Source: an uncultured Chitinophaga sp. (GTDB lineage: Bacteria > Bacteroidota > Bacteroidia > Cytophagales > Cyclobacteriaceae). Taken from it: 64,000 nt of DNA. Shown here piece by piece: positions 53,606 through 62,794 of the stretch (positions are counted from its first letter, which is position 1; each line of letters opens with the position of its first letter). A program made the position numbers and the translations under genes. The stretch lies in NCBI GenBank assembly GCA_902168205.1, contig CABHOK010000003.1, positions 1,426,001-1,490,000 of the forward strand, in the 5' to 3' direction. A model generated the notes under the pieces. That model did not search any database. It was not told where the DNA came from and was given only the letters and a program-made list of their open reading frames with translations.

Positions 53606-54310
53606 ATGAATAAACTGATTGTTGTTACCGGCGGAACCAAAGGCATTGGAAGAGCCATTGTTGAAAAATTTGCAGCGCAGGGTTTTGATGTCGTTGCCTG
53701 TGCGCGTAACGAAGACGATCTGCAGCAACTCAAGACTGTGCTGGAGCAACGTCATGCCGTCAAAGTCTATGTTCAGTCAGCCGACATGGCGGTGAAAGAT
53801 GATGTGAAGAAGTTTATAGATTTCGTTCTGCATCTTAACCGGCCTATAGATGTGCTGGTGAACAATGCCGGCTATTTTATTCCGGGAGAGATTGCCACGG
53901 AAGCGGAGGGAACGCTTGAAAGTATGATCAACGCGAATCTTTACAGTGCATACTATACCACGCGCGGACTGGTGCACGGCATGCGCGAGCGAAAGAGCGG
54001 GTATATCTTTAATATGTGTTCCATTGCCAGCATTAAAGCCTATCCGAATGGCGGGTCGTATGCGATCAGCAAATTTGCGCTGTTAGGTTTCAGTAAATGC
54101 TTACGGGAAGAGTTGAAGAACTTTAATATTCGCGTAACCGCTATCATGCCGGGTGCTACGCTGACTGCGAGCTGGGAAGGTGTAAATATCCCGGAGGAAC
54201 GTTTTATGAGCGTGGAAGATGTAGCCGATACAGTTTACAGCGCCTATAGTTTATCCGGACGAAGCGTTGTTGAGGAGATTATTATTCGCCCGCAGCTGGG
54301 CGATATATAA
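53606..54310 (+). CDS. Short-chain dehydrogenase/reductase
   Basis: 234 residues. Cofactor site VVTGGTKGIGRAIVEKFAAQ at the N-terminus, CARNEDD after the second strand, NNAG in VLVNNAGYF, catalytic Ser in MCSIASIKAY and Tyr/Lys in YAISKFALL near 152-156, and the PG motif in AIMPGATLT. It is a classical SDR that reduces or oxidises an alcohol/ketone with NAD(P); the substrate is unknown. FabG-like or carbonyl reductase roles are possible. The start was set at MNKLIVVTGG, 19 codons inside the longest frame. Confidence 0.9.
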   Translation: MNKLIVVTGGTKGIGRAIVEKFAAQGFDVVACARNEDDLQQLKTVLEQRHAVKVYVQSADMAVKDDVKKFIDFVLHLNRPIDVLVNNAGYFIPGEIATEAEGTLESMINANLYSAYYTTRGLVHGMRERKSGYIFNMCSIASIKAYPNGGSYAISKFALLGFSKCLREELKNFNIRVTAIMPGATLTASWEGVNIPEERFMSVEDVADTVYSAYSLSGRSVVEEIIIRPQLGDI

Positions 54311-54353
54311 AAGTATACTGCCGCGATAAAGTATACCACGGCAGTATACTTTT
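54309..54353. terminator. Bidirectional terminator between convergent genes
   Basis: AAAAGTATACTGCCG (54309-54323) is perfectly complementary to 54339-54353, with A and T runs at the outer ends. It overlaps the SDR stop codon by two bases and ends 6 bp before the stop of the T9SS-cargo gene. Confidence 0.85.
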
Positions 54354-54358
54354 ATAGG

Positions 54359-56755
54359 TTACTGTTTGGCCAGTTTGTAGAAGCGTGCACCTTGCGATGT
54401 ACGCACATGCAATACAAACAGGCCGGATTGAAAACCAGACAGATTACATCTTGTTTTCAGATCAGGATCGAGCGTATGTAGTTGTGTATATACCGATCGA
54501 CCACTCATATCGCGGATGTCCACTTGTACTTCTTTACTCTCAGGCGATACCAACTCGCGTTCTTGAGACAAATCAATGGTTACCCAATCGTTTACAGGGT
54601 TCGGATATAGTATATATTCTGTTGCCGTAGATGCAGAGGATTGTTCTGAAGCGATGCGGGCCGATGCCAGTGTTGAAGTATAGCTTCCGCAGGTAACAGC
54701 GTCTACATCAAAACCATTGGTGAAACCATCAAACGCAAATGCATTGGTGGGGGCACACGTTATAGGCGTGAGTATCCGCGCATGTCGATCTGTTTTGTCT
54801 ACGATCTTCACATACCGGCACCAGGTAATTTTACCTGCAAGATCAAATGCTTTGTCCAACGGAGCATTGCAATCCTGTACATATCCGGTTATTCCAATTG
54901 AAACCCATTGTGTCCCATTTTGTGAAACGAATACTTCCGCACGTTCCGGATGACTTGAGAAGGACGGATCACCAAACGACATCTCGTGTACAATAAGATC
55001 ATTGCCGGGTTGATCGTACAGGTTACTGCTTAATTCCAATACGATAAATCCGTTATACCCGAGTGAGAAATGTCGTGGCGGATCACTGGGACTATCGCTG
55101 GCATCGGGTTCACCGAGTGCCTGCAGCGGATCGCTGAATTGTGCAGGTACCGCTTGACCGTTTTTCTGAAAGCCCTGGTGATAGGTAATTATACTTGCCC
55201 CGATAACACACACCGGTGGATTACAAAGTTCTGACGATGCTCCGCGTATAAGTGTTTTGGTTCCCGTGATGCCGTCCTGCCAACTGATGCGGATTGTATT
55301 CGGGTGTATAATATTCGGAGTTTGAAAAGTAGTATATCCCGGAGGTACCACCAGTGTTCCCTGATAAGAAGGTTCGTACAGCAATTCCCAATTGACAAGT
55401 ATATAGGCATTTTGATTGGGATTATAGATCTCCCAGTTTCTTACCGCTATACTGTCTGCGCAGCGCGGTGTGAGTACCAGTGATAGCGGGGCATAGCCAC
55501 CAACTACCTGCACGGTATAGGTGCGGGTAAATCCTGCACAGTTACTTCCGAGATAAGCGCGTATGGTAAAGGTATATATACCGGGCATGGTCGGTTCGCC
55601 ACTCAGGTCGCCGTCATAAAAGGAGAGTCCCATGCCGGGCTCCAAAGAGAGTCCGGGGGGAAGAGTGCCTGCTGTTACTTCATACTTTACAGGAACACCT
55701 AAAGATGATTGCGGGGCAGACAAGAGACCTTCGTGAACATCTTGTCCTACCCGGAAGGCGGGGAATTCATACGGATCAAACTCCGCATTCGCACACGTCC
55801 ATGTATTGGTAATCGTGAGCGTATCCGTACATCCCAGTGAATTTGTACCAGCTATTTTCATACTGAATGTGCCGGCTTCCTCTACGGTTCCGTTCAGGTC
55901 ACCACATGCTGAACCCGATGAGGATATAGTATATCCGGGCAGTAAACTCACTGCGGTGAATTGGACAGGTTCCGCACCGCCACCGCATATACTATAGTAT
56001 TCCGGTATACCTACGGTTGTATATGTGTTTTCAGAATAAGCAATATAAAGATCGAAATATGCGCATTCAGGATTTTCATCAATCACAATAGTATATTCCT
56101 GTTCTACTGCAGTGCAGTTGTTACCAAGATAAGCACGCAATGTAAAGGTATATTCACCGGCTCTTGTAGGTGTACCTCGCAGAAATGTATCGTAATACCC
56201 ACTGTCCAATAAGACAAGTCCTGGCGGAAGTGAGCCACTCGTGATATTGAAATGAAAGGGAAGGCCTAGCGGGTAAGGGGTATACTCGATAAAGAATCGT
56301 TGATTGTAATATTGATTAACAGCACCATGATTAACAGCAGCAGGTTCCGGAGCAATCCGCTCGGCTGTCATGCATTGATAGTTATGCGTGATGGTAAGTG
56401 TGTCCTGACATCCTTCAGGCGTAGAGGCCGCTATAATTATACTCTGTATTCCCGTTTCAACGGCTGAGCCCCAGACTTCAATACACGGAGAGCCAGGGGT
56501 ATAATTCTGGATGGTATAGCCGGTAGGTATATGTAGCACCTCGTATGCTATGGCAGACTCTTCGCTATGCACAGAACAGATTCCATAATACTCATACTCA
56601 CCGACAAGACTATGGCCGGATTCTCCATAGATGGCCGCTATTTCAAAGTTACAGGGTAAATCCGGATCACCAGGATTATGTCCGGGCTGGGCAAGTACAT
56701 TAAAACAAATGAGACAACAGAAGATGATGGACAACTGGATCAGGGGGTTTTTCAT
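54359..56755 (-). CDS. Large secreted protein with T9SS C-terminal sorting domain (two N-terminal modules)
   Basis: 798 residues, signal peptide 1-22. Two copies of an N-terminal module (about 30-230 and 235-430) each combine a Cys-containing beta domain ending GCQDTLTITHNYQC or GCTDTLTITNTWTC with a putative-Ig fold (SGSLPPGLVLLDSG; AGTLPPGLSLEPG). About 435-520 is a collagen/cellulose-binding-like sandwich (NWELLYEP...TIRISWQDG). About 540-705 is a discoidin-like domain (ALGEPDASDSPSD, DQPGNDLIVHE, PERAEVFVSQNG). The T9SS type-A-like sorting domain spans about 722-798, with YILYPNPVNDWVTIDL and GLFVLHVRT. It is secreted by T9SS and probably an adhesin or carbohydrate binder; no catalytic domain is seen. 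It is paralogous to the gene at 56974. Confidence 0.88.
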   Translation of the reverse strand: MKNPLIQLSIIFCCLICFNVLAQPGHNPGDPDLPCNFEIAAIYGESGHSLVGEYEYYGICSVHSEESAIAYEVLHIPTGYTIQNYTPGSPCIEVWGSAVETGIQSIIIAASTPEGCQDTLTITHNYQCMTAERIAPEPAAVNHGAVNQYYNQRFFIEYTPYPLGLPFHFNITSGSLPPGLVLLDSGYYDTFLRGTPTRAGEYTFTLRAYLGNNCTAVEQEYTIVIDENPECAYFDLYIAYSENTYTTVGIPEYYSICGGGAEPVQFTAVSLLPGYTISSSGSACGDLNGTVEEAGTFSMKIAGTNSLGCTDTLTITNTWTCANAEFDPYEFPAFRVGQDVHEGLLSAPQSSLGVPVKYEVTAGTLPPGLSLEPGMGLSFYDGDLSGEPTMPGIYTFTIRAYLGSNCAGFTRTYTVQVVGGYAPLSLVLTPRCADSIAVRNWEIYNPNQNAYILVNWELLYEPSYQGTLVVPPGYTTFQTPNIIHPNTIRISWQDGITGTKTLIRGASSELCNPPVCVIGASIITYHQGFQKNGQAVPAQFSDPLQALGEPDASDSPSDPPRHFSLGYNGFIVLELSSNLYDQPGNDLIVHEMSFGDPSFSSHPERAEVFVSQNGTQWVSIGITGYVQDCNAPLDKAFDLAGKITWCRYVKIVDKTDRHARILTPITCAPTNAFAFDGFTNGFDVDAVTCGSYTSTLASARIASEQSSASTATEYILYPNPVNDWVTIDLSQERELVSPESKEVQVDIRDMSGRSVYTQLHTLDPDLKTRCNLSGFQSGLFVLHVRTSQGARFYKLAKQ

Positions 56756-56831
56756 ACGTTTAGTTGTTAAAGGTGGATCATTAATGATTGGATTTAGTTA
56801 TTGATTATTGTTTAAAAAGAAAAAGCACAAA

Positions 56832-56855
56832 AACCTCTGTATCTGTACAGAGGTT
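56832..56855 (-). terminator. Terminator downstream of the 612-aa T9SS gene
   Basis: Minus strand: AACCTCTGTA, a 4-base loop, TACAGAGGTT, then TTTGTGCTTTTT. It is placed 119 bp after the stop of the upstream paralog, so the two paralogous genes are probably separate transcripts. Confidence 0.75.
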
Positions 56856-56973
56856 ATGTGTTGATTTATATAAATAGATCTAAAGACTACCGAGATGCTT
56901 CGATGACACACAAAGATTGTTGTTATAGTAACTGTTAACCGCTAATGATAAAACGGCTAACGGATAACAACTT

Positions 56974-58749
56974 TTAGTGTTTCATGAATTTGTAAAAACC
57001 GGAAGAATATATTCCGGTACGTACATTTAGTATATACATACCTGCCCGCAAATCACTAACCTCTAACGTTACTACACCATCCCCCTGCAGGGTTTGTATA
57101 GTTTTGTAGACACCATTGCCACTGATGTCGGAAATATTTACTTCTACGCGTCTGTCGGCTGGTATAGCTATAGATTGATCTTTGGAGAGATCAACCGTTA
57201 ACCAATGATGCGCAGGGTTCGGAGATAATATATAGGTATTGGCGCTCACGTCTCCTTCGGTACCTAATACAGGAATACCGCTGTCTTGTGCACAGGTAAT
57301 GGCATCAAGATCAAAACCATCGGAGTTATCATCGAACGCCCATGCAGACGTAACTTCGCATGTTACCGGATCAAGTACCTTGGCATGCCGGTCTGTTTTA
57401 TCAAGCACGCGTACATAACGACACCAATCTATTTTTCCGGAAAGATCAAACGAGTGGTCCAGTTTACTCTGGCACGTAGCCGGGTTTGTTATCCCTAATG
57501 ATATCCATTCTTCGCCATCTTTTGAGACAAATACTTCTGCGCGTTCCGGGTACGTGCCAAAGGCTGGATTGCCGGCTGAGTATTCATATATAACCAAATC
57601 ATTACCGGGTTGATCGATCAGTACACTGCTTAACTGCAGCACCACAAAGCCGGTATATCCCAGTGTTAAATATTTACCGACAGCATTGGGTGCATCGTTG
57701 GCATCGGGTTCGCCCAGGGTAGCCGTACCATAATTTTGTTCAACGGACAGGGCCTCTCCGCTCTTCTTAAGTCCCAGGGTATATTTAACAACGTTGGATG
57801 CATATACGCAGGTAGGAGGATTACAGAGTCCTACAAAAGATGACTTCTCGATGTTTTGCACGGAACTCACACCATCGTACCACGATATCTGAATGGTATT
57901 CGGATTGGCCGTGCTTGGTGTCTCAAAGTAAGTATCGCCCGGTTCGGCAGTAAAGGCATCTACGCTGGTTACGGCATTTTCAGTATAGAATAACAGCTCC
58001 CACTTCATCGGTACTGCAAAATTATTGGGATTGTGAATCTGCCAGTTGCGCACAAAGTTGGTTCGGTTGCACAGCTGGTAAATGATAAGTGATTTTACCG
58101 ATTCGGTGTTACCCACCATCAATGTATACTGCTGATCACCCGTTACGCAGTTATCGCCCAGTATAGCACGAACTCTGAATTTATAGGTTCCGACTGTAGT
58201 TGGTACACCAGATAAGAATGCGGATGTCTCATTGGAACCACTTTGAAGTGTAAGTCCGGGTATAGAGCCTACCATTTCATATCGCACCGATTCAACCGTG
58301 TAGGGCAGTTGTAAATTAAAATCCTGGCTATAGAATTTTCCATTTATTGCATCGGGAAGCATGGAGTTTGTAGGATTGATCGACCCGACCGGTGGGCACT
58401 GAAAAGTTTTGGTGTAGTCAATCGTATACTCGCAGCCACCGGTTGTATTTGCTTTAATAACAAAGTGAAGAAGACCGCTCTGCTGAGCTGCACCGTGTAT
58501 TCGGATGCATTCTTCTCCATCCTGGTAATCGTCAACGGAATACCCATCGGGTAAACTCACAACCGTATAGTGAACGGAGCTTTCAAACATATTGGGACAC
58601 ACCTGGCCCCATCCGATTTCGCCAACCAATCCCGATCCCAGTCCACTATTGAACTCAATCTTAAATCCATCGCATGTTTGCGCATGTATGGTAACAAGAG
58701 GCAAGCAAGACAGCCCGAAAGCTGCAAGCACTTTGAATAATCTTTTCAT
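56974..58749 (-). CDS. Secreted protein with T9SS C-terminal sorting domain (one N-terminal module)
   Basis: 591 residues with signal peptide 1-24 (MKRLFKVLAAFGLSCLPLVT). The order of domains is that of the 798-aa paralog but with only one N-terminal module (Cys-bearing beta domain ending GCEYTIDYTKTFQC, then a putative-Ig fold GSIPGLTLQSG). It then has the sandwich (NWQIHNPNNFAVPMKWELLF), the discoidin-like domain (TLGEPDANDAPNAVG, DQPGNDLVIYE, PERAEVFVSKDGEEW) and the sorting domain (YILSPNPAHHWLTVDLS; RAGMYILNVRT). It is secreted, probably surface-attached. The start was set 21 codons downstream of the longest frame at the signal-peptide Met. Confidence 0.87.
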   Translation of the reverse strand: MKRLFKVLAAFGLSCLPLVTIHAQTCDGFKIEFNSGLGSGLVGEIGWGQVCPNMFESSVHYTVVSLPDGYSVDDYQDGEECIRIHGAAQQSGLLHFVIKANTTGGCEYTIDYTKTFQCPPVGSINPTNSMLPDAINGKFYSQDFNLQLPYTVESVRYEMVGSIPGLTLQSGSNETSAFLSGVPTTVGTYKFRVRAILGDNCVTGDQQYTLMVGNTESVKSLIIYQLCNRTNFVRNWQIHNPNNFAVPMKWELLFYTENAVTSVDAFTAEPGDTYFETPSTANPNTIQISWYDGVSSVQNIEKSSFVGLCNPPTCVYASNVVKYTLGLKKSGEALSVEQNYGTATLGEPDANDAPNAVGKYLTLGYTGFVVLQLSSVLIDQPGNDLVIYEYSAGNPAFGTYPERAEVFVSKDGEEWISLGITNPATCQSKLDHSFDLSGKIDWCRYVRVLDKTDRHAKVLDPVTCEVTSAWAFDDNSDGFDLDAITCAQDSGIPVLGTEGDVSANTYILSPNPAHHWLTVDLSKDQSIAIPADRRVEVNISDISGNGVYKTIQTLQGDGVVTLEVSDLRAGMYILNVRTGIYSSGFYKFMKH

Positions 58750-59238
58750 GTCGTTATGGACACAATGTATAGCAATATGTAGTATATGAATTCTTTGCGG
58801 GTATACCGCCACCGGACAGACCGGAACTTATTTTCGTAAGCGGCAGAGAGGGTTGGGGCCGAACTCGTCATCTTACAGATGTGATAGCATCAGGCTATAT
58901 ACGTATGCATAGGCGGATTTTCCATACAGTTAGGTTGTTAGAGAGGATTTACAATAATTGTTTATACATGAACTGCCCGGTTTGCCGGTGCAGCAGGATG
59001 TCAATCAACGACCAAATAAAGCCCCCGTTGATCAAAACCAAAGCAACTTTTAGACATTCATATTAAAAATGGACTGATGGTAAGCGTACAATTTTGCACG
59101 GGAAGAGGTTGGTATAGGGGCGGATGTGTTTCCATAGTGGATTATGCCGGTAAAAACGCACAAAGCCGGCAGTAACGGAATGTGATAAATCGGGGTAAAA
59201 ATACCTTTCATAAGTGATAGATTAAAGCTCTACCTAAC

Positions 59239-59400
59239 TTACTCAAAAGTTGGGCCATAGCAACCTCCGGTCGGGAAGTTTATTTTCGCACAGCAACCAT
59301 TTTTAGTTGCGGTGGCTGTATGGCTGCCGTTGTTGTAGTCGCTATCCGGTAATGTTGCTCCTATAAACAGCACACCGATTATAATATAGCCGAATAGCAG
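59239..59400 (-). other. Open frame of 53 codons with hydrophobic start and Cys-rich end
   Basis: In the same frame as the pseudogene fragment, beyond its stop, 53 codons remain open. They encode a hydrophobic stretch LLFGYIIIGVLFIGATL and a tail with NGCCAKINFPTGGCYGP. No ATG is present (only an internal GTG), so this may be decayed 3' sequence and not a gene. Confidence 0.3.
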
Positions 59401-59412
59401 GAAATTACCCCT

Positions 59413-59598
59413 TTACAGAACTATAGCATACCCTGATTCTGCCGCGGAATACTGATATAGTATATAGATACCGTTGCCAGCTATAGTATTCTTCCGGCTG
59501 TATAGAGGCGCGCAAAATGTAGTGGATTGTCCACAAGCGATAGCATCAATATCATTGTGAAGGTCATCGGTATAGCCTGTAAAGACTGAAAACAGTAA
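59413..59598 (-). pseudogene. C-terminal fragment of a third T9SS-cargo paralog
   Basis: The minus strand translates to a 61-residue open stretch containing FTGYTDD then NDIDAIACGQS and NGIYILYQYSAAESG. Intact paralogs have FDDNSDGFDLDAITCAQDS and NTYILSPNPAHHW (or EYILYPNPVNDW) at the same spacing. The frame is preceded directly by a TAG and ends at a TAA well before a full sorting domain. It is therefore a decayed copy, upstream of and in the same orientation as the two intact genes. Confidence 0.6.
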
Positions 59599-60085
59599 CT
59601 ATAGTTATGGTATCAGACTATATACCTGCTGCGGTGAGCTACTCATGGGGCGTTGGAATCGAAATGAAGACAACTGGCAGAAGTTTACCTGTTGCCAGGT
59701 ATAGCCGGGGATATCAATCAACGGAAATTTTTCAGAAGGTTGATTTAAAGTGTGCGCAACCTACAGACTTCAGGTGGTGTTTAAGATTAAAATGGGAGGT
59801 GGTGAACGGTGGGCGTTGTACGACACCGGGTACAGGATGATAATTGCGCGTTGTGGAACGAATCGTGCGCGTTGGTCTCCCAGCACGGCTGACAATTTTT
59901 GTAAAACATTTTTCATAACGGGAGAGTTTTATAAAAGTGTACCGAACTTACTTAAAAAGCGGAAGCATTGGCAATTGTATTTAATTATTTTCCAGTCGGT
60001 TACGACTGGCAGAAATAGATTCTTGCGAATCGCCATCCGCGCAACTAATAACTGGTAACGGACTAACGAATAACGGATAAACCGT

Positions 60086-60093
60086 TAATTTTG
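60086..60093 (+). promoter_or_regulatory. Candidate -7 box for ispG
   Basis: TAATTTTG matches TAnnTTTG exactly and ends 16 bases before the GTG start of ispG, predicting a leader of about ten bases. No clear -33 element. Confidence 0.5.
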
Positions 60094-60109
60094 CACTAAA
60101 CTATTTTTT

Positions 60110-62074
60110 GTGAATTCATCCATAGCTTCATTCAAGCAATACTGCAACAGCATCGTACAATACAGTCGCAGAAAAACAGTAGAGGTAAAGATCGGTGATG
60201 TTCCCATGGGCGGTAATAATCCCATCCGCATCCAGTCGATGACAACAATTGACACGATGGACACGCTGGGTTCGGTGGAGCAGACGATCCGTATGGTGGA
60301 GGCTGGCTGCGAGTATGTGCGCATTACCGCGCCCAGCATGAAGGAGGCGCAGAACCTGGGAGAGATTAAAAAAGAACTGCGGGTACGTGGCTATAACGTT
60401 CCGCTGGTAGCCGATATACATTTTACGCCCAACGCTGCCGAACTCGCGGCACGCCTCGTAGAGAAAGTACGCATCAACCCCGGTAACTATGCCGATAAAA
60501 AAAGGTTTGAGACAATTGAGTATACCGAAGCAACCTACCAGGCTGAACTAGCACGCATCCGCGACAAATTTGTACCACTAATCAAGATCTGCAAAGAGTA
60601 TGGCACCGCTATGCGCATTGGTACCAACCACGGTTCGCTGAGCGACCGTATCATGAGTCGTTATGGCGATAGTCCGGTGGGAATGGTAGAATCTGCGCTG
60701 GAGTTTCTTCGCATTTGTGAAGACGAAGGCTACTATAATATAGTATTGTCGATGAAGTCCAGTAACCCACAGGTAATGGTGCAAGCGTACCGGTTGCTGG
60801 TACAAAAGCTGGATGAAGAAGGACTGAAGCCGTACCCGTTACACCTCGGTGTTACCGAAGCCGGTGAAGGTGAAGACGGTCGTATAAAATCATCAGTAGG
60901 TATAGGAACTTTGCTGGAAGATGGTTTGGGCGATACCATTCGGGTATCACTTACGGAAGAACCGGAAGCCGAAGTGCCGGTAGCCTATACGTTGGCCAAG
61001 CGCTATGATGATCGCGCGATGCACAATCCTATTCCTGCTGTAGAAAATTACCCGGTCACTCCGTTCGAATATAACCGCAGACCTACGCGACCGGTACTTA
61101 ATATTGGTGGTGTTGAACACTTGATACCGCGTGTAGTTGCTGATTTTTCTGCGAAGGAAAAAATTACCGCTGCGTCCTTTTTTGCGTTGGGATATCAGTA
61201 TTCGGTTCCATTGGACAAATGGAATATTACGGACATGGCGTGTGACTATATATTTCTGGGTGATCGCACGATTGATTTTGAAATACCCGGCACACTCGGG
61301 TTGATCTACAATCACAAGACTTGGCTTACACAGAAAGACAAAGACAGAGCTTACCCGTTCGTTCGGGCAGAGCAATATATAGCCGGAGTAGAACTGTCGG
61401 ATCAGGCTAATTTTATTTACGCTTGTCTTCCGGATATTAACGACACGTTAATTGCCCGGTTAAAAGAAGATAAGACTTCTGTGTTGTTTATCGATACCTA
61501 TAACAAACATGGTATGGCGGAACAGCGCAGGTTGTTTGTGGAGTTGATCAACAAAGGTTGTGATGTGCCGGTGATCATTGGCAGAGCGTATGCTGATCTA
61601 ACAACAGAGCAGCTTCAGCTCTATGCGTCTACGGATTTAGGCGGATTGCTTGTGGATGGTTTAGGCGATGGTGTCTTTATAGCAGCCGAGAATTGTGGCT
61701 CAGACAAGATGATCAATGAGACAGCGTTTGGTATTCTGCAGGCCACACGTACCCGTATATCGAAGACAGAGTATATATCATGTCCTTCGTGTGGAAGAAC
61801 GTTGTTTGATCTGCAGGAAACAACGGCACGTATACGCGCACGCACCAGCCATTTGAAAGGAGTGAAGATTGGTATAATGGGATGCATCGTAAACGGCCCG
61901 GGTGAAATGGCCGATGCAGACTATGGCTATGTAGGCTCTGGTCCCGGACGAATTACGTTATACAAGGGAAAAGAAGTAGTGCGGAAAAATGTACCGACAG
62001 CACAGGCTGTTGACGAACTGGTGAACCTGATTCGTGAGCATGGCGACTGGATTGAACTTGAGACAATGAACTGA
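60110..62074 (+). CDS. ispG: 4-hydroxy-3-methylbut-2-enyl-diphosphate synthase (long form)
   Basis: 654 residues. Penultimate step of the non-mevalonate isoprenoid pathway, converting MEcPP to HMBPP with an iron-sulphur cluster. The N-terminal TIM barrel (VKIGDVPMGGNNPIRIQSM, then MKEAQNLGEIKKEL) is followed by an inserted domain (about 290-540) typical of Bacteroidota, Chlamydia and plant enzymes. The C-terminal 4Fe-4S domain has Cys558/Cys561 in CPSC and Cys592 in MGCIVNGPGEMADADYG. The start codon is GTG, supported by the TAATTTTG box 16 bases upstream and by the expected N-terminal motif YSRRKTVEVKIG. Confidence 0.96.
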   Translation: MNSSIASFKQYCNSIVQYSRRKTVEVKIGDVPMGGNNPIRIQSMTTIDTMDTLGSVEQTIRMVEAGCEYVRITAPSMKEAQNLGEIKKELRVRGYNVPLVADIHFTPNAAELAARLVEKVRINPGNYADKKRFETIEYTEATYQAELARIRDKFVPLIKICKEYGTAMRIGTNHGSLSDRIMSRYGDSPVGMVESALEFLRICEDEGYYNIVLSMKSSNPQVMVQAYRLLVQKLDEEGLKPYPLHLGVTEAGEGEDGRIKSSVGIGTLLEDGLGDTIRVSLTEEPEAEVPVAYTLAKRYDDRAMHNPIPAVENYPVTPFEYNRRPTRPVLNIGGVEHLIPRVVADFSAKEKITAASFFALGYQYSVPLDKWNITDMACDYIFLGDRTIDFEIPGTLGLIYNHKTWLTQKDKDRAYPFVRAEQYIAGVELSDQANFIYACLPDINDTLIARLKEDKTSVLFIDTYNKHGMAEQRRLFVELINKGCDVPVIIGRAYADLTTEQLQLYASTDLGGLLVDGLGDGVFIAAENCGSDKMINETAFGILQATRTRISKTEYISCPSCGRTLFDLQETTARIRARTSHLKGVKIGIMGCIVNGPGEMADADYGYVGSGPGRITLYKGKEVVRKNVPTAQAVDELVNLIREHGDWIELETMN

Positions 62075-62099
62075 TGTTGCTCTAAAACAACGACACAAC

Positions 62100-62339
62100 A
62101 TGGAAGAGATTAAAAACAGCGCAGCACCTGCGCATGAAAATAAGCCGAAGAAATCAGGATGGAAAGAATTCTTTAGCCTGGGAGAAGTTGGAAATTATTT
62201 CTTCCGCAAAAAAGATCAAACACGCCCCAATAACATCAACATACGCATGATGCACGGTGTGAATAAAATTTCCATTCTCATTTTTTTAATCGGTGTGCTA
62301 TATCTTATCTTCAAGCTGGTCATTAAACCACGCTTGTAA
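62100..62339 (+). CDS. Small DUF6728-like membrane protein
   Basis: 79 residues: a charged N-terminus, the motif WKEFFSLGEVGNYFFRKKD, then NINIRMMHGVNKISILIFLI entering a single C-terminal membrane helix. The pattern matches the Bacteroidota family DUF6728, whose function is unknown. It lies 25 bp after ispG and its stop is directly followed by the next gene's GTG, so the three genes probably form one transcript. Confidence 0.8.
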   Translation: MEEIKNSAAPAHENKPKKSGWKEFFSLGEVGNYFFRKKDQTRPNNINIRMMHGVNKISILIFLIGVLYLIFKLVIKPRL

Positions 62340-62696
62340 GTGAACATTGAAAATTATCGCGCATACTGCATAGGAAAGAAAGGAGTAACCGAAGAATTTC
62401 CGTTCGGTGAAAACACACTGGTGTATAAAGTGATGGGGAAGATGTTTGCCCTTACGGATGTAGAGTTTTTTGAAAGTGTAAATCTGAAAGTAGATCCTGA
62501 GAAAGGTGCTGAACTGCGCGAAGAGTACCCATCGGTGCAGCCGGGCTATCACATGAATAAAAAACATTGGATCACCGTATTGATGGATGGTTCTATACCC
62601 GATAAACTGGTGAAGCAGTGGATCGATGATTCGTATCAGTTGGTTGTTTCCGGCCTCACAAAAAAACAGCAGGCTGAATTGATGTCATTAAAGTAA
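62340..62696 (+). CDS. MmcQ/YjbR-family protein
   Basis: 118 residues. It has the MmcQ/YjbR (CyaY-like fold) motifs: IENYRAYCIGKKGVTEEFPF at the start, VYKVMGKMFALTDV, VNLKVDPEKGAELREEYPSV, PGYHMNKKHWITVLMDGS and a C-terminal helical region LVKQWIDDSYQLVVSGLTKK. Family members are predicted DNA-binding proteins of uncertain role. The start is GTG, directly after the stop of the preceding gene with no gap; no ATG is available nearby, so coupled translation is likely. Confidence 0.85.
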   Translation: MNIENYRAYCIGKKGVTEEFPFGENTLVYKVMGKMFALTDVEFFESVNLKVDPEKGAELREEYPSVQPGYHMNKKHWITVLMDGSIPDKLVKQWIDDSYQLVVSGLTKKQQAELMSLK

Positions 62697-62794
62697 AACG
62701 CGGTCTTTTGCGTTCGCAGGTAACGGAAAATTTCAGTCTAACCGCATCGTTAAATTTTCGTATTATTAGTACTTCAATTGAGACAACCATCATC

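Larger units (their letters stand above)
58750..60109. other. Long gene-poor region with decayed T9SS-paralog sequence
   Basis: About 1.36 kb without an intact gene. It contains a clear protein-level remnant of a third T9SS-cargo paralog (see 59413-59598). There is also a possible decayed start on the minus strand near 58923, reading MENPPM then a stop, with upstream sequence TACAGTTAGGTTGTTAGAG like that before the 798-aa gene. Two overlapping plus-strand frames (59607-60058) lack any known features. The ispG promoter lies at the right end. Confidence 0.6.

Noticed and set aside
59607-60058. Two overlapping plus-strand open frames (77 and 102 codons)
   Set aside because: No signal, domain or start context; they lie in decayed sequence and overlap each other in different frames.
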